Shown here in pieces: positions 23,398 through 33,887 of a stretch of DNA of 64,000 bases (position 1 is the first letter of the stretch; every line of letters starts with the position of its first letter). Made by a program: the position numbers and the translations under genes. The notes under the pieces are model-generated. The model saw only the letters and a list, made by a program, of their open reading frames with translations. It ran no database searches and was not told where the DNA came from. This DNA is from Tritrichomonas musculus (Eukaryota > Parabasalia > Tritrichomonadida > Tritrichomonadidae). The stretch is from contig JAPFFF010000012.1 of the NCBI GenBank assembly GCA_039105265.1, positions 1,674,001 through 1,738,000 of the forward strand, written 5' to 3'.

Positions 23398-23991
23398 TTA
23401 GTCGGTGACAATAATATAGTGTGTTAACGAGCAAATATTTTTTACGATTTCGTACAGTCTTGCTCTTATGGCATCGAGCTCGATTCCATCCTCGTCGCAA
23501 TTTTTGGTTTTATTCTTCTCGATGTAATCCAGTACCGATTGCTGCAGAGCTAATGTGTTATCGATAATATTCTGTGGCAATCTTGGACATAAAACCCTAT
23601 GCAGTAAAATCTCGGTTATCTGCTTACTGTAGACATCCATTTCTACCATATGTAGATAATGTTGCCAATCCGCCATGTACATAAACCTATTTTCTAGATC
23701 CCACGCTTTATTAAGTTCGGTATGTTCTATATCGTACAATGTTTTTAATAATGGTGTTGGGTGTGGGAAGATACCCAATAGGAATTCTGTATTTCGCGAG
23801 CGATCGTCGTGTGGTAAAATAATTACCAAATATTTACGACATCCGGTTTGTCGATCCTGGACCATCCATTCTTTAAAGTCCTTGTTGTAGAACATTATAT
23901 GGTTATCCTTTTGGATTACATCTTTAATATAATCTCGGACTCCACTTCTATCGAATCTATTGTATCTAGCAATATATGTTTCGAAATCCAT
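23398..23991 (-). CDS. Nested-element hypothetical protein, 197 aa
   Basis: The open frame starts at ATG 23991 (MDFETYIARYNRFDRSGVRD). The first half has alternating hydrophobic and charged residues like a small alpha/beta domain (YLVIILPHDDRSRNTEFLLG). The second half is helical. No signal peptide, membrane segment or recognised catalytic motif is seen. It lies between the 172-aa gene and the rightward 86-aa gene. Its upstream bases (AAAGG before ATG) differ from the TAAATG context of the other three genes, which may mean a different expression class or an internal start. Confidence 0.65.
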   Translation of the reverse strand: MDFETYIARYNRFDRSGVRDYIKDVIQKDNHIMFYNKDFKEWMVQDRQTGCRKYLVIILPHDDRSRNTEFLLGIFPHPTPLLKTLYDIEHTELNKAWDLENRFMYMADWQHYLHMVEMDVYSKQITEILLHRVLCPRLPQNIIDNTLALQQSVLDYIEKNKTKNCDEDGIELDAIRARLYEIVKNICSLTHYIIVTD

Positions 23992-24154
23992 CCTTTAATT
24001 GCAAATAAAATATATTATATAGTAATAATATTATGGTAACGTAATGGCTCTAGAAATAGCTAGTAACAATATGTTTATATACAAATGCATGTGTTTAAAA
24101 ATAAAAATATATATTTTCGAACATACATAAATATTATTTTTTATCTCCACATAA

Positions 24155-24415
24155 ATGTTTTCCAAAGATAATGGCAATGCAACACCAGCAGAAACATTTA
24201 CTTTTAATGGATGCACCATCCAGGATTACAACAACTATGTTCTAATTAAAGCTCCATATGGGACGGTATATAAATATTCGACTATTAAAGGAAAATATTG
24301 TTTTACATTCCCTGGCATGTTTCTTAAGAAGTATCGCACCTTATTCTTCGATAGACGAGACAACGACGACATCCTATATTGCATGTCCGTATCCACAGTC
24401 CTGGATGGAGAATAA
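24155..24415 (+). CDS. Nested-element small protein, 86 aa
   Basis: This is the only rightward gene of the nested element. It starts MFSKDNGNATPAETFTFNGC and ends VSTVLDGE just before the tail-to-tail end of the 818-aa gene, 13 bp away. It is rich in aromatic and basic residues (FPGMFLKKYRTLFFDRRDND), with no membrane helix. The ATG sits in CATAAATG, matching the context of two other genes of the element. A small structural or DNA-binding protein is possible. I do not recognise it. Confidence 0.55.
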   Translation: MFSKDNGNATPAETFTFNGCTIQDYNNYVLIKAPYGTVYKYSTIKGKYCFTFPGMFLKKYRTLFFDRRDNDDILYCMSVSTVLDGE

Positions 24416-24428
24416 AAATAAATTATTT

Positions 24429-26885
24429 TTAGCTAACCACATAAATATAGCATTTCTGTTTTTGCGGACTGGTCTTAGTGGGTCCAACAACAGCTTCTAT
24501 ACAATTGGTTATTTTGGTATATTTTAGTTTGTCCAGGATTATCTCCTTAAGCCAATATGTGGCTATATAATCCTTGGGATCTCCACCATTAATAGAACAG
24601 CGTATTAATAGCGAGCTCTTAAGGAGTTTGTACCCAGTTACCTTAATTATATCTCCTAATTTAACAGCCTCGTCTATCTTCCTGCATTGCTTTATATTTG
24701 CATCCATCTCTTGCATAATATTGTCGCGATATCCAGTAATATCCTCTGTTTCGTTATTTTTGCATTCCTTTACAACCATCTTGGCACATAAATTTTTAGA
24801 TGCGTTTGTAAACGAGCCCTCCTTAATTAATTGCATTATTGGGATTCCAGTTAAGCTCCCATATGCTGTTATTCGTTTAATATCCAGTTGCTTAAATCCC
24901 TTATTGGCTAATATCTTGTCTATGTAATGCGCAATATTCGAAGGACACCAATACAATTGTAATATGGTTTGGGGTACCATGTATTCTATTAAATTTCCAT
25001 ATACATCGTGCATTACATTTAGCGAACATGCGAGCAGATATGTCTTGCCATATCGGGTTCTAGTTTCTTTAAACCCATACACATTTATTTCGGTCCCATC
25101 CTTTAAATCCAAGAACCTGTGCGTGTATGCTCTAATGTTGGAAAGGACCTTGTAAAGCATATCTCGAACCATCTCCTTATGGGCGCACTCCTCGATTTGG
25201 GCTTCTATAACCTCGTTCTTAGACTTTATATTGTTAATCTGCTGTTCGTAGTGTTCCTTAAAAGCATTCTCCTCGGTTTCCTCCTTAATATCTCGGTTAA
25301 TGGATCGAATAGTTAGTGTCTCGTTTGGATAATTTAGTAATTCCAATTCCAGCATTTTAAACATTATTTTCTCTCGAGTACTCGATTTTAATAGCGATGC
25401 TGTGGATGTTGGGAATACAAAATTAAATATATTATTTGGGGTTAATCCAACATCGGCAGGTTTATTAATGTTATCCCGTGTTTGCACAGCTTTTAGTTTC
25501 TCGCAGCCCTTATGGATGTATGTATATAGAGGTTCGCTTGCTGTGTTTATTCGTAGATAGCTATCCTGTTGTATATTTACTTCGTCGTTATGTGGATCGA
25601 TTTGCATTAATACTACAGTAATGGGCTTATTCGAGCAGTACCAGCGGAGTGCATTCGATAATTTGGTTGCATTAATTTTTTCGATATAGAACCCATTAAC
25701 TTTACCCGTCAACTTATTATGGTATAACGCCACAAACGCTAGGTCCAATTCTAAATCCACAATACAAACATTGTATAATATATTTTTGCAGAGCAAATTA
25801 AATTGGTTCTCGATAGAATTAAAATATATTAGATTCGGTGGCATTAAATTCTCGAGGTACTCCATATTTGCGTAAACCACATCTCTATCTAGGGTTCCAG
25901 TTGTGTTCTTATAGAGATACATCGTAAACTCCAATCTTAAAATGCCGGTTTCCAACGAGTTCTCGATCGCCTTGCGTAATATCGGTTCTGGGTTGTTAAT
26001 CCAATCGTTAATATGGGAACCAATTTTATTGCGGACACTCGGGGATTCCATCGATTGCACAAACTTGTTATAGAATTTGTATCTAATGGTTCCAGTTGTA
26101 GAGGAGCTTATAAACGTTAGACAATTATTGGATACGAGTTGGGAATTATTTATAATAACTGGGTTGTCATCTGGATTTGTATCCCCTTGCTTTACAAAGT
26201 CGTGTTCGCCAACCAGATGCCTAATAACATCCCTTTTGTTAAATACGCCTTTGTAATCCCGAGTAAAGTCGATATCGTGTATATACACAAGGTTTTCATG
26301 CAGGAATTCGATTTTGGTGGAGTCTCCTAGTAAATTAAAGATGCTGTCGATAGAGACATTAGATAGATTAACCTTAAGGAGTTGGACGAACGAAGATGGT
26401 CTGTAAGCAAATCCATCTGCACTCTTAATTCCAATTGGTTTAATATCTGGTTTGCGTATATCGATATCCAGCTGGTTTAGAACCCTCTTTATTGTAGCAG
26501 TGGTGCTACCAAGCAAATCCTTAGCGATTTTATTTAAAACACTATTATCTATTGTTTGGTCATCTGCGTCTGCATCTTTGGTATCATCTGGGTTCTTAAT
26601 CTTTAGTTTCTCGATGTTCTTAATTAATGTGTCGTCAATTGGGTAATATACAACGATATTGTCGCTAAATAACTCGTTTAGTGGTTCCAGTGGATTATTC
26701 GTTTGTGTCCCACCATCCGTGTAATCTATAAACGATATATCGCTTTGGTTTATAACTCGGTTAAGGTTGTATAGCAGTGTTTCGTGCTTTATTTTACCAC
26801 CACCGATTGCTTTAATAGCAAATGTGGCATCTGTTCGTGTCTTGTTTAAGGAAATCTCCTTAAAGAGCACGTCGTTGCTTTCCAT
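24429..26885 (-). CDS. Nested-element large protein, 818 aa, possible replication initiator
   Basis: The longest gene of the element, open over 818 codons from ATG 26885 in the context TATAAATG. Near residues 200-330 it has IHDIDFTRDYKG, then RYKFYNKFVQSMESPSVR, then LRLEFTMYLYK. This order (an acidic/histidine strand, a Tyr-Lys motif, an R-x-E-F strand) resembles the layout of gene II/X-type rolling-circle replication initiators. The similarity is by eye only and weak. There is no Walker A motif, no polymerase motif triad and no DDE integrase pattern. The C-terminal half contains a long helical, charged stretch (about 530-590) and no membrane segment. A replication or mobilisation role is inferred from size and position. 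Confidence 0.75.
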   Translation of the reverse strand: MESNDVLFKEISLNKTRTDATFAIKAIGGGKIKHETLLYNLNRVINQSDISFIDYTDGGTQTNNPLEPLNELFSDNIVVYYPIDDTLIKNIEKLKIKNPDDTKDADADDQTIDNSVLNKIAKDLLGSTTATIKRVLNQLDIDIRKPDIKPIGIKSADGFAYRPSSFVQLLKVNLSNVSIDSIFNLLGDSTKIEFLHENLVYIHDIDFTRDYKGVFNKRDVIRHLVGEHDFVKQGDTNPDDNPVIINNSQLVSNNCLTFISSSTTGTIRYKFYNKFVQSMESPSVRNKIGSHINDWINNPEPILRKAIENSLETGILRLEFTMYLYKNTTGTLDRDVVYANMEYLENLMPPNLIYFNSIENQFNLLCKNILYNVCIVDLELDLAFVALYHNKLTGKVNGFYIEKINATKLSNALRWYCSNKPITVVLMQIDPHNDEVNIQQDSYLRINTASEPLYTYIHKGCEKLKAVQTRDNINKPADVGLTPNNIFNFVFPTSTASLLKSSTREKIMFKMLELELLNYPNETLTIRSINRDIKEETEENAFKEHYEQQINNIKSKNEVIEAQIEECAHKEMVRDMLYKVLSNIRAYTHRFLDLKDGTEINVYGFKETRTRYGKTYLLACSLNVMHDVYGNLIEYMVPQTILQLYWCPSNIAHYIDKILANKGFKQLDIKRITAYGSLTGIPIMQLIKEGSFTNASKNLCAKMVVKECKNNETEDITGYRDNIMQEMDANIKQCRKIDEAVKLGDIIKVTGYKLLKSSLLIRCSINGGDPKDYIATYWLKEIILDKLKYTKITNCIEAVVGPTKTSPQKQKCYIYVVS

Positions 26886-27096
26886 TTATAAGTCGAGAAA
26901 AAAGTAGATTCGTATCTAGAAATCTACCTAATAATACCCAAAAATAAAATATTTTATAATTCGTATTTTGGGATTTTCTAAGTGGCTCCATATATGGCTC
27001 TCCAAGTAGCTCCATTTATGGGCCATATGCGGATTCCCAAAATAGCTCCATACATGGCTTTCCCAAGTGGATCCATACATGGCTTTCCAAGTAGTT

Positions 27097-28123
27097 CCAT
27101 ATGCGGATTCCCAAGTAGCTTCCCAAGTAGCTCCATATATGGCTTTCCAAGTGGTCTACGGTTTTTCCCGTACACCCAATATTTAGTGGACAGTTTATGT
27201 AAATCCTCGGGACACTAGATGGTTGTTCCCATAATAGCTTTCCAAGTAGCTTCCCAAGTAGCTCCATATATGGCTTTCCAAGTGGTCTACGGTTTTTCCC
27301 GTACACCCAATATTTAGTGGACAGTTTATGTAAATCCTCGGGACACTAGATGGTTGTTCCCATAATAGCTCCATATAAGGCTCCATATGCGGATTCCCAA
27401 AATGGCTTTCCAAGTGGCTCCATATGCAGTCTCCCAAAATGGCTTTCCAAGTGGATTTCCATGTGGCTTATCCAAGTAGCTCCATATAAGGCTCCATATG
27501 TGTCTCCATAAGCGGATTCCCAAAATGGCTTTCCAAATGGCTTTGCATGTGGCTCCATATAAGGCTCCATATGCGGATTCCCAAATAGCTCCATATGCAG
27601 TCTCCCAAAATGGCTTTCCAAGTGGCTTTCCAAGTAGCTCCATATAAGGCTTATCCAAATAATTTAATGGATAAATTTATATTTGGTAGATTCCTTGCGT
27701 GTAGATTTGTGGGGTATATACCCGCTTATGATTTTCATTTCTAACTGGATAAAAAATCGAATTGGTTTGAGAATCGCGTTATTTTTGGAATTCATCTGGT
27801 CTGTCATGGTCTGTTCCATCGGTCTGTGTCGCCATCAGCTTGTTCCATCAGCTTGTTCCATCAGCTTGTCCCATCGGTCTGTGTCACCATAGGTAGTCCC
27901 ATATGTGGGCCATAGGTAGTCCCATAGGTGGTCTATATGCGGCCTATTTTCGGAATTTGTATGGGTCCGAATATGGGCGTTTTAAAGGCGTTTTGGGGTA
28001 GTATGCAGTATGGGTCCCATATGTGGATTTTGAATTTTAACCCGAATATGGGCCCAAAAATGGGCCATTTAAAGGCGTTTTAAGTGGATTCTATCTGACC
28101 CCGATTATTGATACACTATCACT
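27097..28123. repeat. Right terminal inverted repeat of the nested element, 1.03 kb
   Basis: Inverted partner of 21665-22722, with the same outer and inner blocks and a differing middle (about 27720-27920) where units such as CAGCTTGTTCCAT are repeated instead. Between the arm and the 818-aa gene (26889-27096) more degenerate repeats of the same family occur. Confidence 0.85.
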
Positions 28124-29414
28124 AAGGACTGAACAAGTTACTCAACATCTGGAGGATGATGTAGATAATTTACGTATAGTCTCATGGACTGCATTAGCTT
28201 CTGGAGTTGCAGGTACTGCTGGATCAATAGGTTCTATTGGTATGCAGCTATTTCCAGATGGTATAAGCTTTCCTACCATAAAAGGTTGAGGATTCCTTAA
28301 AAGGTTATTCTCTCATAAGTCAACCAAAGGTATGAGTGATTTGGTTAGAAATAGCATTAACTTCATGTCAGGTACTACAGCAAGAAGCATAACCAAAGAT
28401 ATTACACCTATAATTACCTGGTGTGAGGAAGAGTATAAGCAACTTGATGAACTACCTTTTACTGATGAGAATGATAACCCTGATACTGGAACCTTGACAT
28501 TAAGTGGTGTTATGGATATCAGCAATATGTTTAGGGACTCACTCAAGCCTTGTTTCAAGTTGTTAGCTGAGAAGGTCAATGAGCTAGATGCAGAGTTTGA
28601 TAACTACCCTACTGTGGATGAAGCTAATGAAGCCTTGAAGGAGTGTGTATTAAATAAAGACATTAGCAAATTTAGAGAGAAAAATGATTTGATATACAAA
28701 GAATCTATTGAAGTGCCATTTGAAAATGCACAAGATAGTTCAGGATTTTGGGAAGCCAAAATCAATATGAATAGGGGAACTCGTCTTGTTGGGACATTTA
28801 CTGATGACTCTGACATGGTTCATAATTTTGATATTTTATTTGATAAGGGTGGTGATATGGCTATTCAAACAGAAATATATTGGATAGAGGAGATAGATGG
28901 AATATCCTATGAATGTGCCTATGAACAAAAGGATGATCGTTATCCGTTCTTTAATGTTGAAGGCTTCAATGCCAAATTAAGATTAGCGGAAAAAATATTG
29001 AAGCAAGATGAAATAGCTTTAAAGAGTGATATTACATCATTATTGGATGACTTATATTGGAGAATATTTTATTCAGGATTTCACAAATCATATTATGAGG
29101 ATATCCCAGAATTATGCTGGTATTCTTACGATACTAGCTCTAAAAAATTAATTGTATATGACGAATATGCAAGTTTATATATGGAAATGTTATTTTTATT
29201 TTACGATTCAAATGACAAGAAACATTATGTTAGAGCTAATTATGGTGAAGAATTTGCAGTACTTGATGAAATATATGGTGAAGATAAACTTAGACAATCC
29301 AATAGAAAAAGAGATTTTGAATATGAATTTCCAGGTATCGATTTTCAATTAAAGGGCTCTGGAAATATACCATTTACTGAATACTATCTAAAGCAAGTCA
29401 AAGCCATACCATAA

Positions 29415-29526
29415 AAGAGGCTTCTCGGGGCAGGTACCTGTGCCGTTTCATATATGGTTGGCATTGAGGTGAGTGGGTGGGATAACAAGAAAAGAAGAAA
29501 TTTTTTTTTTAAATTTTTATTTTTTA

Positions 29527-29558
<32 letters not shown>

Positions 29559-29623
29559 TTAACTGTTCGTGTTGACGCGTGGGGAGCCAGCCCCAGCGGA
29601 AACCGACTAGTATATACTACTAC
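29415..29623. other. Probable right terminal region of the Maverick
   Basis: This short noncoding stretch between the last gene and the AT-rich background is much more GC-rich than its surroundings (GCGTGGGGAGCCAGCCCC near 29577). It contains an (ATT)n microsatellite at about 29529-29560. Read on the minus strand, its end is AGTAGTAGTATATACTAG, which resembles a Maverick terminus. With the left end lost, no paired repeat or target duplication can be checked. Confidence 0.45.
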
Positions 29624-31421
29624 TGATTTGATATATAAAAGCATAATGCAAAAAGGATATTTAAACTTCGGCTCTTTAGATTTTTTGTTGTAAGCTTGAT
29701 ATATTAATTAAAAAATATTTGATTGAGAGATCATAAAGAGATAATGTTCTCTATTAAAAACAAAATTTACAAAATTATATACGTTTATAATTATTTTTTT
29801 TTGTTATCAATTCAAAATCATTTTTATTAACCGCGTTTTAAAAAACGTACACTTGGAAAAAGTTTATTCCAAAATAGACCTTGAAAGCGGTACATACCCG
29901 ACCCCTTTTGACAGGTCCTTCTTGGGTAGGGTCATTTTTTACCTGGGTAGGAAAATAACATATTACCTAAAGGGAAAATTTTACCCGGCCATTTATAAAG
30001 ATGGTAATTTTTTATCAGACCATTTCTTTAATGATATTATTATTATTCTTGTCAGATATTATATTGATAATATTTGAGATGCAATTTGCTACGATATCAT
30101 ATGTTTGGATGATACCAATTTAAGTGATTCCAAAAAAATTCATTTTTTTTATGGAATAATAATCATAATATGAAAATTTAATATTAATTATGTTATTTGT
30201 TGGGTTTAGAATAAAGTTATAAATGTAATATTATAGTATTACATTTATTATTATTGAATTTATATCAGTTTTTTCAGAGGAAAATTTTCCTTAAAGTTTG
30301 AATCAGATATTGAAAAAGAATCAAGAAATCAAAATTTTTAATGAAAAAAATTATTATTTATTATTTATTATTATAAATTAAATGAATAATTAAAAAAAAA
30401 ATTATCGGGTAATACTTAAACACTTCACTTGAATGGTGGGTAATTACCCTACCCGAAAAAAAACGGGTCGGGTCCATTTTTTTAGGTTACCATTAGAAGG
30501 TATATTCCAAAAACTCGATCCAAATTTTTAGTATTAAAAAAATCAAAATTGCAAATATACAAAAGTTAATTATTTTCTATAAGTAAGACTAATCTCTAGG
30601 CCTTATTTTTTTACATCACAAATACTATAAACGTCTTTTTAACGTCTTTTTTCGTAAAATAACGATTTTTTGACTTGTAGTATTAATGAAACTTTTTGAA
30701 TGCGAATAAATTTTTTTTTATTTTATGAAGAATCAAAAATAATATTATTTGATTTGAAAAACATTTTACTATTTTATCTTTTTATTTTTAAATTATTTGA
30801 AACATTTTTAATATAAAAAAATAATTGTAGATCAAGATAAAAATAAAAAACTAATATCGAGAAAATAACGTATTTACAATTGTAATTACAATTGTAATTT
30901 TTAAACGGACAAGTTGTATACAATTGTAAATACAAAAACCAAGGCTTACTAATCTCCTTTCTGTGAAATTCGAAAATTTTGCATATTAAATTTTAATATT
31001 TTTTTGATGCCATGCTGAAATATATCCATTTATGATTATTATTGAAAAGTATTAATAAATTATGAATATGACTTCTCAATTTTTAGTGTTTATGGATTTA
31101 GAGAAATAAAAGCAAATTTAAAAGCTTCATATGGACCATTTTATAATTAGTGTTGTTTGATTTACCTTCATATATGCCGTATATTTTTTAAATAATTTTG
31201 AATATTAAGGTTTTTAATCATTAATATCAGATATGAATAATGTATTAATAAAACATGATTCCCAACTTCAATTCTTTGAAGTTTTGGTAAATAAGATAAA
31301 AATAACAATTAAATCGTTAAATATCATTTTTAATGAATGCATACTCCATTCAATTAAAAATAAACAAAAATTTTTATTTTGGGAATAACATAGGGGAAAA
31401 AATGAAAATCATTAAAAGAAT
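29624..31421. other. AT-rich noncoding stretch with a degenerate inverted repeat
   Basis: No gene seen. GC-richer islands at about 29885-29995 and 30400-30500 are roughly inverted copies of each other (ACCCGACCC at 29896, GGGTCGGGT at 30465, with GGGTAGGGT nearby), as in an old MITE of about 0.6 kb. A 74-codon frame at 29853-30077 overlaps the left island and is not convincing. The remainder is A/T runs. Confidence 0.4.
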
Positions 31422-31430
31422 TAGTTTTTT

Positions 31431-31590
31431 GGGGAAAAATCAAAAACGCCTATTCAATTTTTTTCCAACTACTCAATTTTTCACTTTTTCTAAAGGCGTT
31501 TTTGATCAATATTTTTTAAAAAAATCAAAAACGCCACATTTGACCTTCTGCCAGGTAAAATTAAAAAACTCGTTTTTTCAAAAACGCCAG
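31431..31590. repeat. Left terminal inverted repeat of Y
   Basis: About 160-170 bp containing five copies of CAAAAACGCC or its complement, pairing with about 36262-36430. The 96-codon frame across it is a translation of repeat DNA. Confidence 0.8.
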
Positions 31591-33847
31591 GTTTTTATTT
31601 TCATTCAAAAAAATAAAAATTAGAACATTTATATTGCAATAAAAAAAATAAAAATCTATTATTAAAAAATGAAATTAATATATAAAAATTATATTTTAAA
31701 TGAATGTGTTTTTTAGTTTATTTTCAACAAAAACTCAAAATCAGTAAATATATGACTTTTTAAAAAAACTCTATTTTTATGTTTTCACATATATTTTTTC
31801 ATTTATATTATTTATATAATCAATAAAAGCGAAAATTTGAATAAAATATATTATTATTAAGGATCAAATAATTATCAGATTTTGAAAAAGAAGATTTAAT
31901 TTATTCTTTAAATGTATATGTGTGTTATATTTTCCAATAAGTATCAATATGCAAATTAAATTTTGTAGAAAATGTTCAAATAGGTACTTTTAATTCATAA
32001 AAAAATTTTTCAATAATAAATGATCTTAATGAAGCATATTAAACAAATGGATGCACTTTGGTAATTTATTTATATCTTATGCCTTTTATTGGAGAAATTA
32101 AAGATATAAAAATGTTTTTATTTTCATAGAAAAAAATTGAATGCATTGAAAAATTGTGAAATAAATAAAATCATTTTTTTTTTTTATGAATTATCTTTTT
32201 TTTACATAAAATAACATGAGGAATTATTTGTTTTCTAAATATATGCTTTTCATAAATTAAAAAAATAATGACTGCTTTATGAAATTTTGTGTTTTCAGTT
32301 TTTGATAATTATTCAGCCAAACCAATAAAAAATTACTAGAAATGTAAAACCCTTTAAAGAAGGGGGTAAATAAAGATTTATTATTTGTTAAGAATTTATA
32401 ACTTTAAACGATATTAAAATTTTTTGATCAAAAAACTAAACGTATTATAATGCAAAATAGATAGTAAATGCGCATATTAATAAAATACCAAATAGATAAA
32501 CATGTTTATTTCGTAGAATTGTAAAAAAAAAACCTAAACGCATTTAAAAACGTTTAGAATTATATTCGGAACCCAATAAAAAAGCATTATCTTGGTATTT
32601 TTCATGAGAATAACCTATTTTCCAAAGTAAAACTAGAAGAAAAATCAAAACATAAATAAAGGTTAAAATATAAACAAATTTAATACAATTTTGTGAAATC
32701 ACATTGATTTTTTTGAATGTAGTATAAGATTGATTTGATATAAAAATAATTTTATCCTTCTTTATTGAAAAGTAAGAAATGATTAAAATATAAATTTAAA
32801 ATATAAATATTATAATAAAGATAAATTATAAAATTAAAAACATAAATACTTTTATTTTTTGAGATATATTTGTTTTTTACTTTTTTCGAAAAACAAATGA
32901 TTTTTTTGAAATATCTGTCTTTTTGCTGCAAAGCGAGTTATTTGTTAAATTTTTGATTTTAATGAATATATATATTATTCATAAAAATTTCCTTAAAAAA
33001 TGAGTGTCTTATTGAAAAAAAGTCAGCTATATCAATAAGTCAAAAGAGTTCTCGCGGTTCAATAATATAATCATATATGAACATGTTTACAAAAATTATA
33101 ATTTAACTTTAAATTGATATTTTTAAGCATAAATAAGGATAATCATGATTTATAATTTCAATATGTATACAAATATTCAAACATTATTCTCAATTTTTTG
33201 TGAAAGCCAAAAAATAAAAAAAAAACTTAGATATTTTGAGAAAAATTAAACGAATTTCTGATAAAATAAAATAACAAAATAATATATATATATATAAATG
33301 AATATATTACACTTTTTATAAAATGTATAATGTATTATTTCACTAAAGCTTGAATTTTGGGCTTACTGTCTGTTATATAGTGCAATTTGTATTGAAAAAG
33401 TTTATCTATTGTTGTATTCAATTTACTTTTTGAGAAATCCGGTTAATTAAGCTTCTAAAAATGTTCAAACTGCAAAAAAGTCCAAAGCGCGCAATCTCTT
33501 ACTATCTCAAAATCATATTATCTCTTTTCCTCCAAAAAGAAAAGCAATGAAATTTATAAAACATTTATGCTTTTGCTGACTTCTTGATATATATTTAGTA
33601 TTGCTAGCTTACAATATTCTCCATTTCTTGGCTTTTAGATCAAATAAACAAAGGTATTCATCATAATGATACTCTTTTTTTTCTAACGCTAGACTAATGC
33701 TTAATATTCCAACAAAATCTTTTAGATAAATACATGATAATAATGTCCTAATTGACACTTTAGTTTGAGAAATTATTCTATTTTTTATTATATTGTATAT
33801 TCATGACTTTTAAAGATCCCTCAATTGTGCGCCTACTTTTTATAAAA

Positions 33848-33887
<40 letters not shown>

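Larger units (their letters stand above)
21665..28123. mobile_element. Nested 6.46-kb element with Maverick-style ends, looks whole
   Basis: The insertion is bounded by a perfect 6-bp direct repeat AAGGAC (21659-21664 and 28124-28129). Its ends are inverted repeats starting AGT(AGT)GATAGTGTATCAATAATC; the left end has one extra AGT. AGT-type termini and 6-bp target duplications are typical of Mavericks/Polintons. Inside are four open genes, three leftward and one rightward, and no polymerase B, integrase or packaging ATPase that I can recognise. Base composition is less AT-rich than the surroundings. The open genes and nearly identical ends suggest a recent insertion, younger than the decay of the host Maverick. 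It may depend on a full Maverick for transposition. Confidence 0.8.
20037..29414 (+). pseudogene. Maverick structural-type gene, paralogue 2, split by a nested element
   Basis: The left portion (20037 to about 21658) begins at an ATG at 20037 (MSDTTTRFKGDIQFKIGD) and shares the module ADNALSLRKSDVLYLYKPTS and NPFEYIIKQQF with paralogue 1. The right portion (about 28130-29414) continues the same paralogy (hydrophobic stretch, then ITPIITWCEEEYKQLDE against IPKVIEWCETDYQRLDD) and extends further with a roughly 200-residue C-terminal domain that paralogue 1 lacks. The 6459-bp nested element separates the two portions. Beyond the insertion there are about two other breaks. Function unknown. Confidence 0.6.
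12126..29623 (+). mobile_element. Maverick/Polinton fossil, left-truncated and broken
   Basis: The block carries a family-B DNA polymerase of the protein-primed type followed by structural-type genes, all on the plus strand. That is the Maverick/Polinton signature known from trichomonads. The left end is absent: polymerase coding character begins right at the A-run (12096-12125) that also borders X copy 2. The likely right end is near 29623, where the reverse strand reads AGTAGTAGTATATACTAG, matching the AGT-type ends of Mavericks. No retroviral-type integrase, packaging ATPase or recognisable cysteine protease is seen, as expected if the left half is lost. I estimate six to eight breaks overall plus one large nested insertion. 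Several frames are still long, so its decay looks recent to moderate. Confidence 0.8.

Noticed and set aside
29853-30077. 74-codon plus frame
   Set aside because: It overlaps a degenerate inverted-repeat island and has no initiator or family resemblance.
31391-31430. TAGGGG at 31391 as the left end of element Y
   Set aside because: The inverted repeat with the right end begins at 31431, and only that boundary gives a perfect 9-bp flanking repeat.
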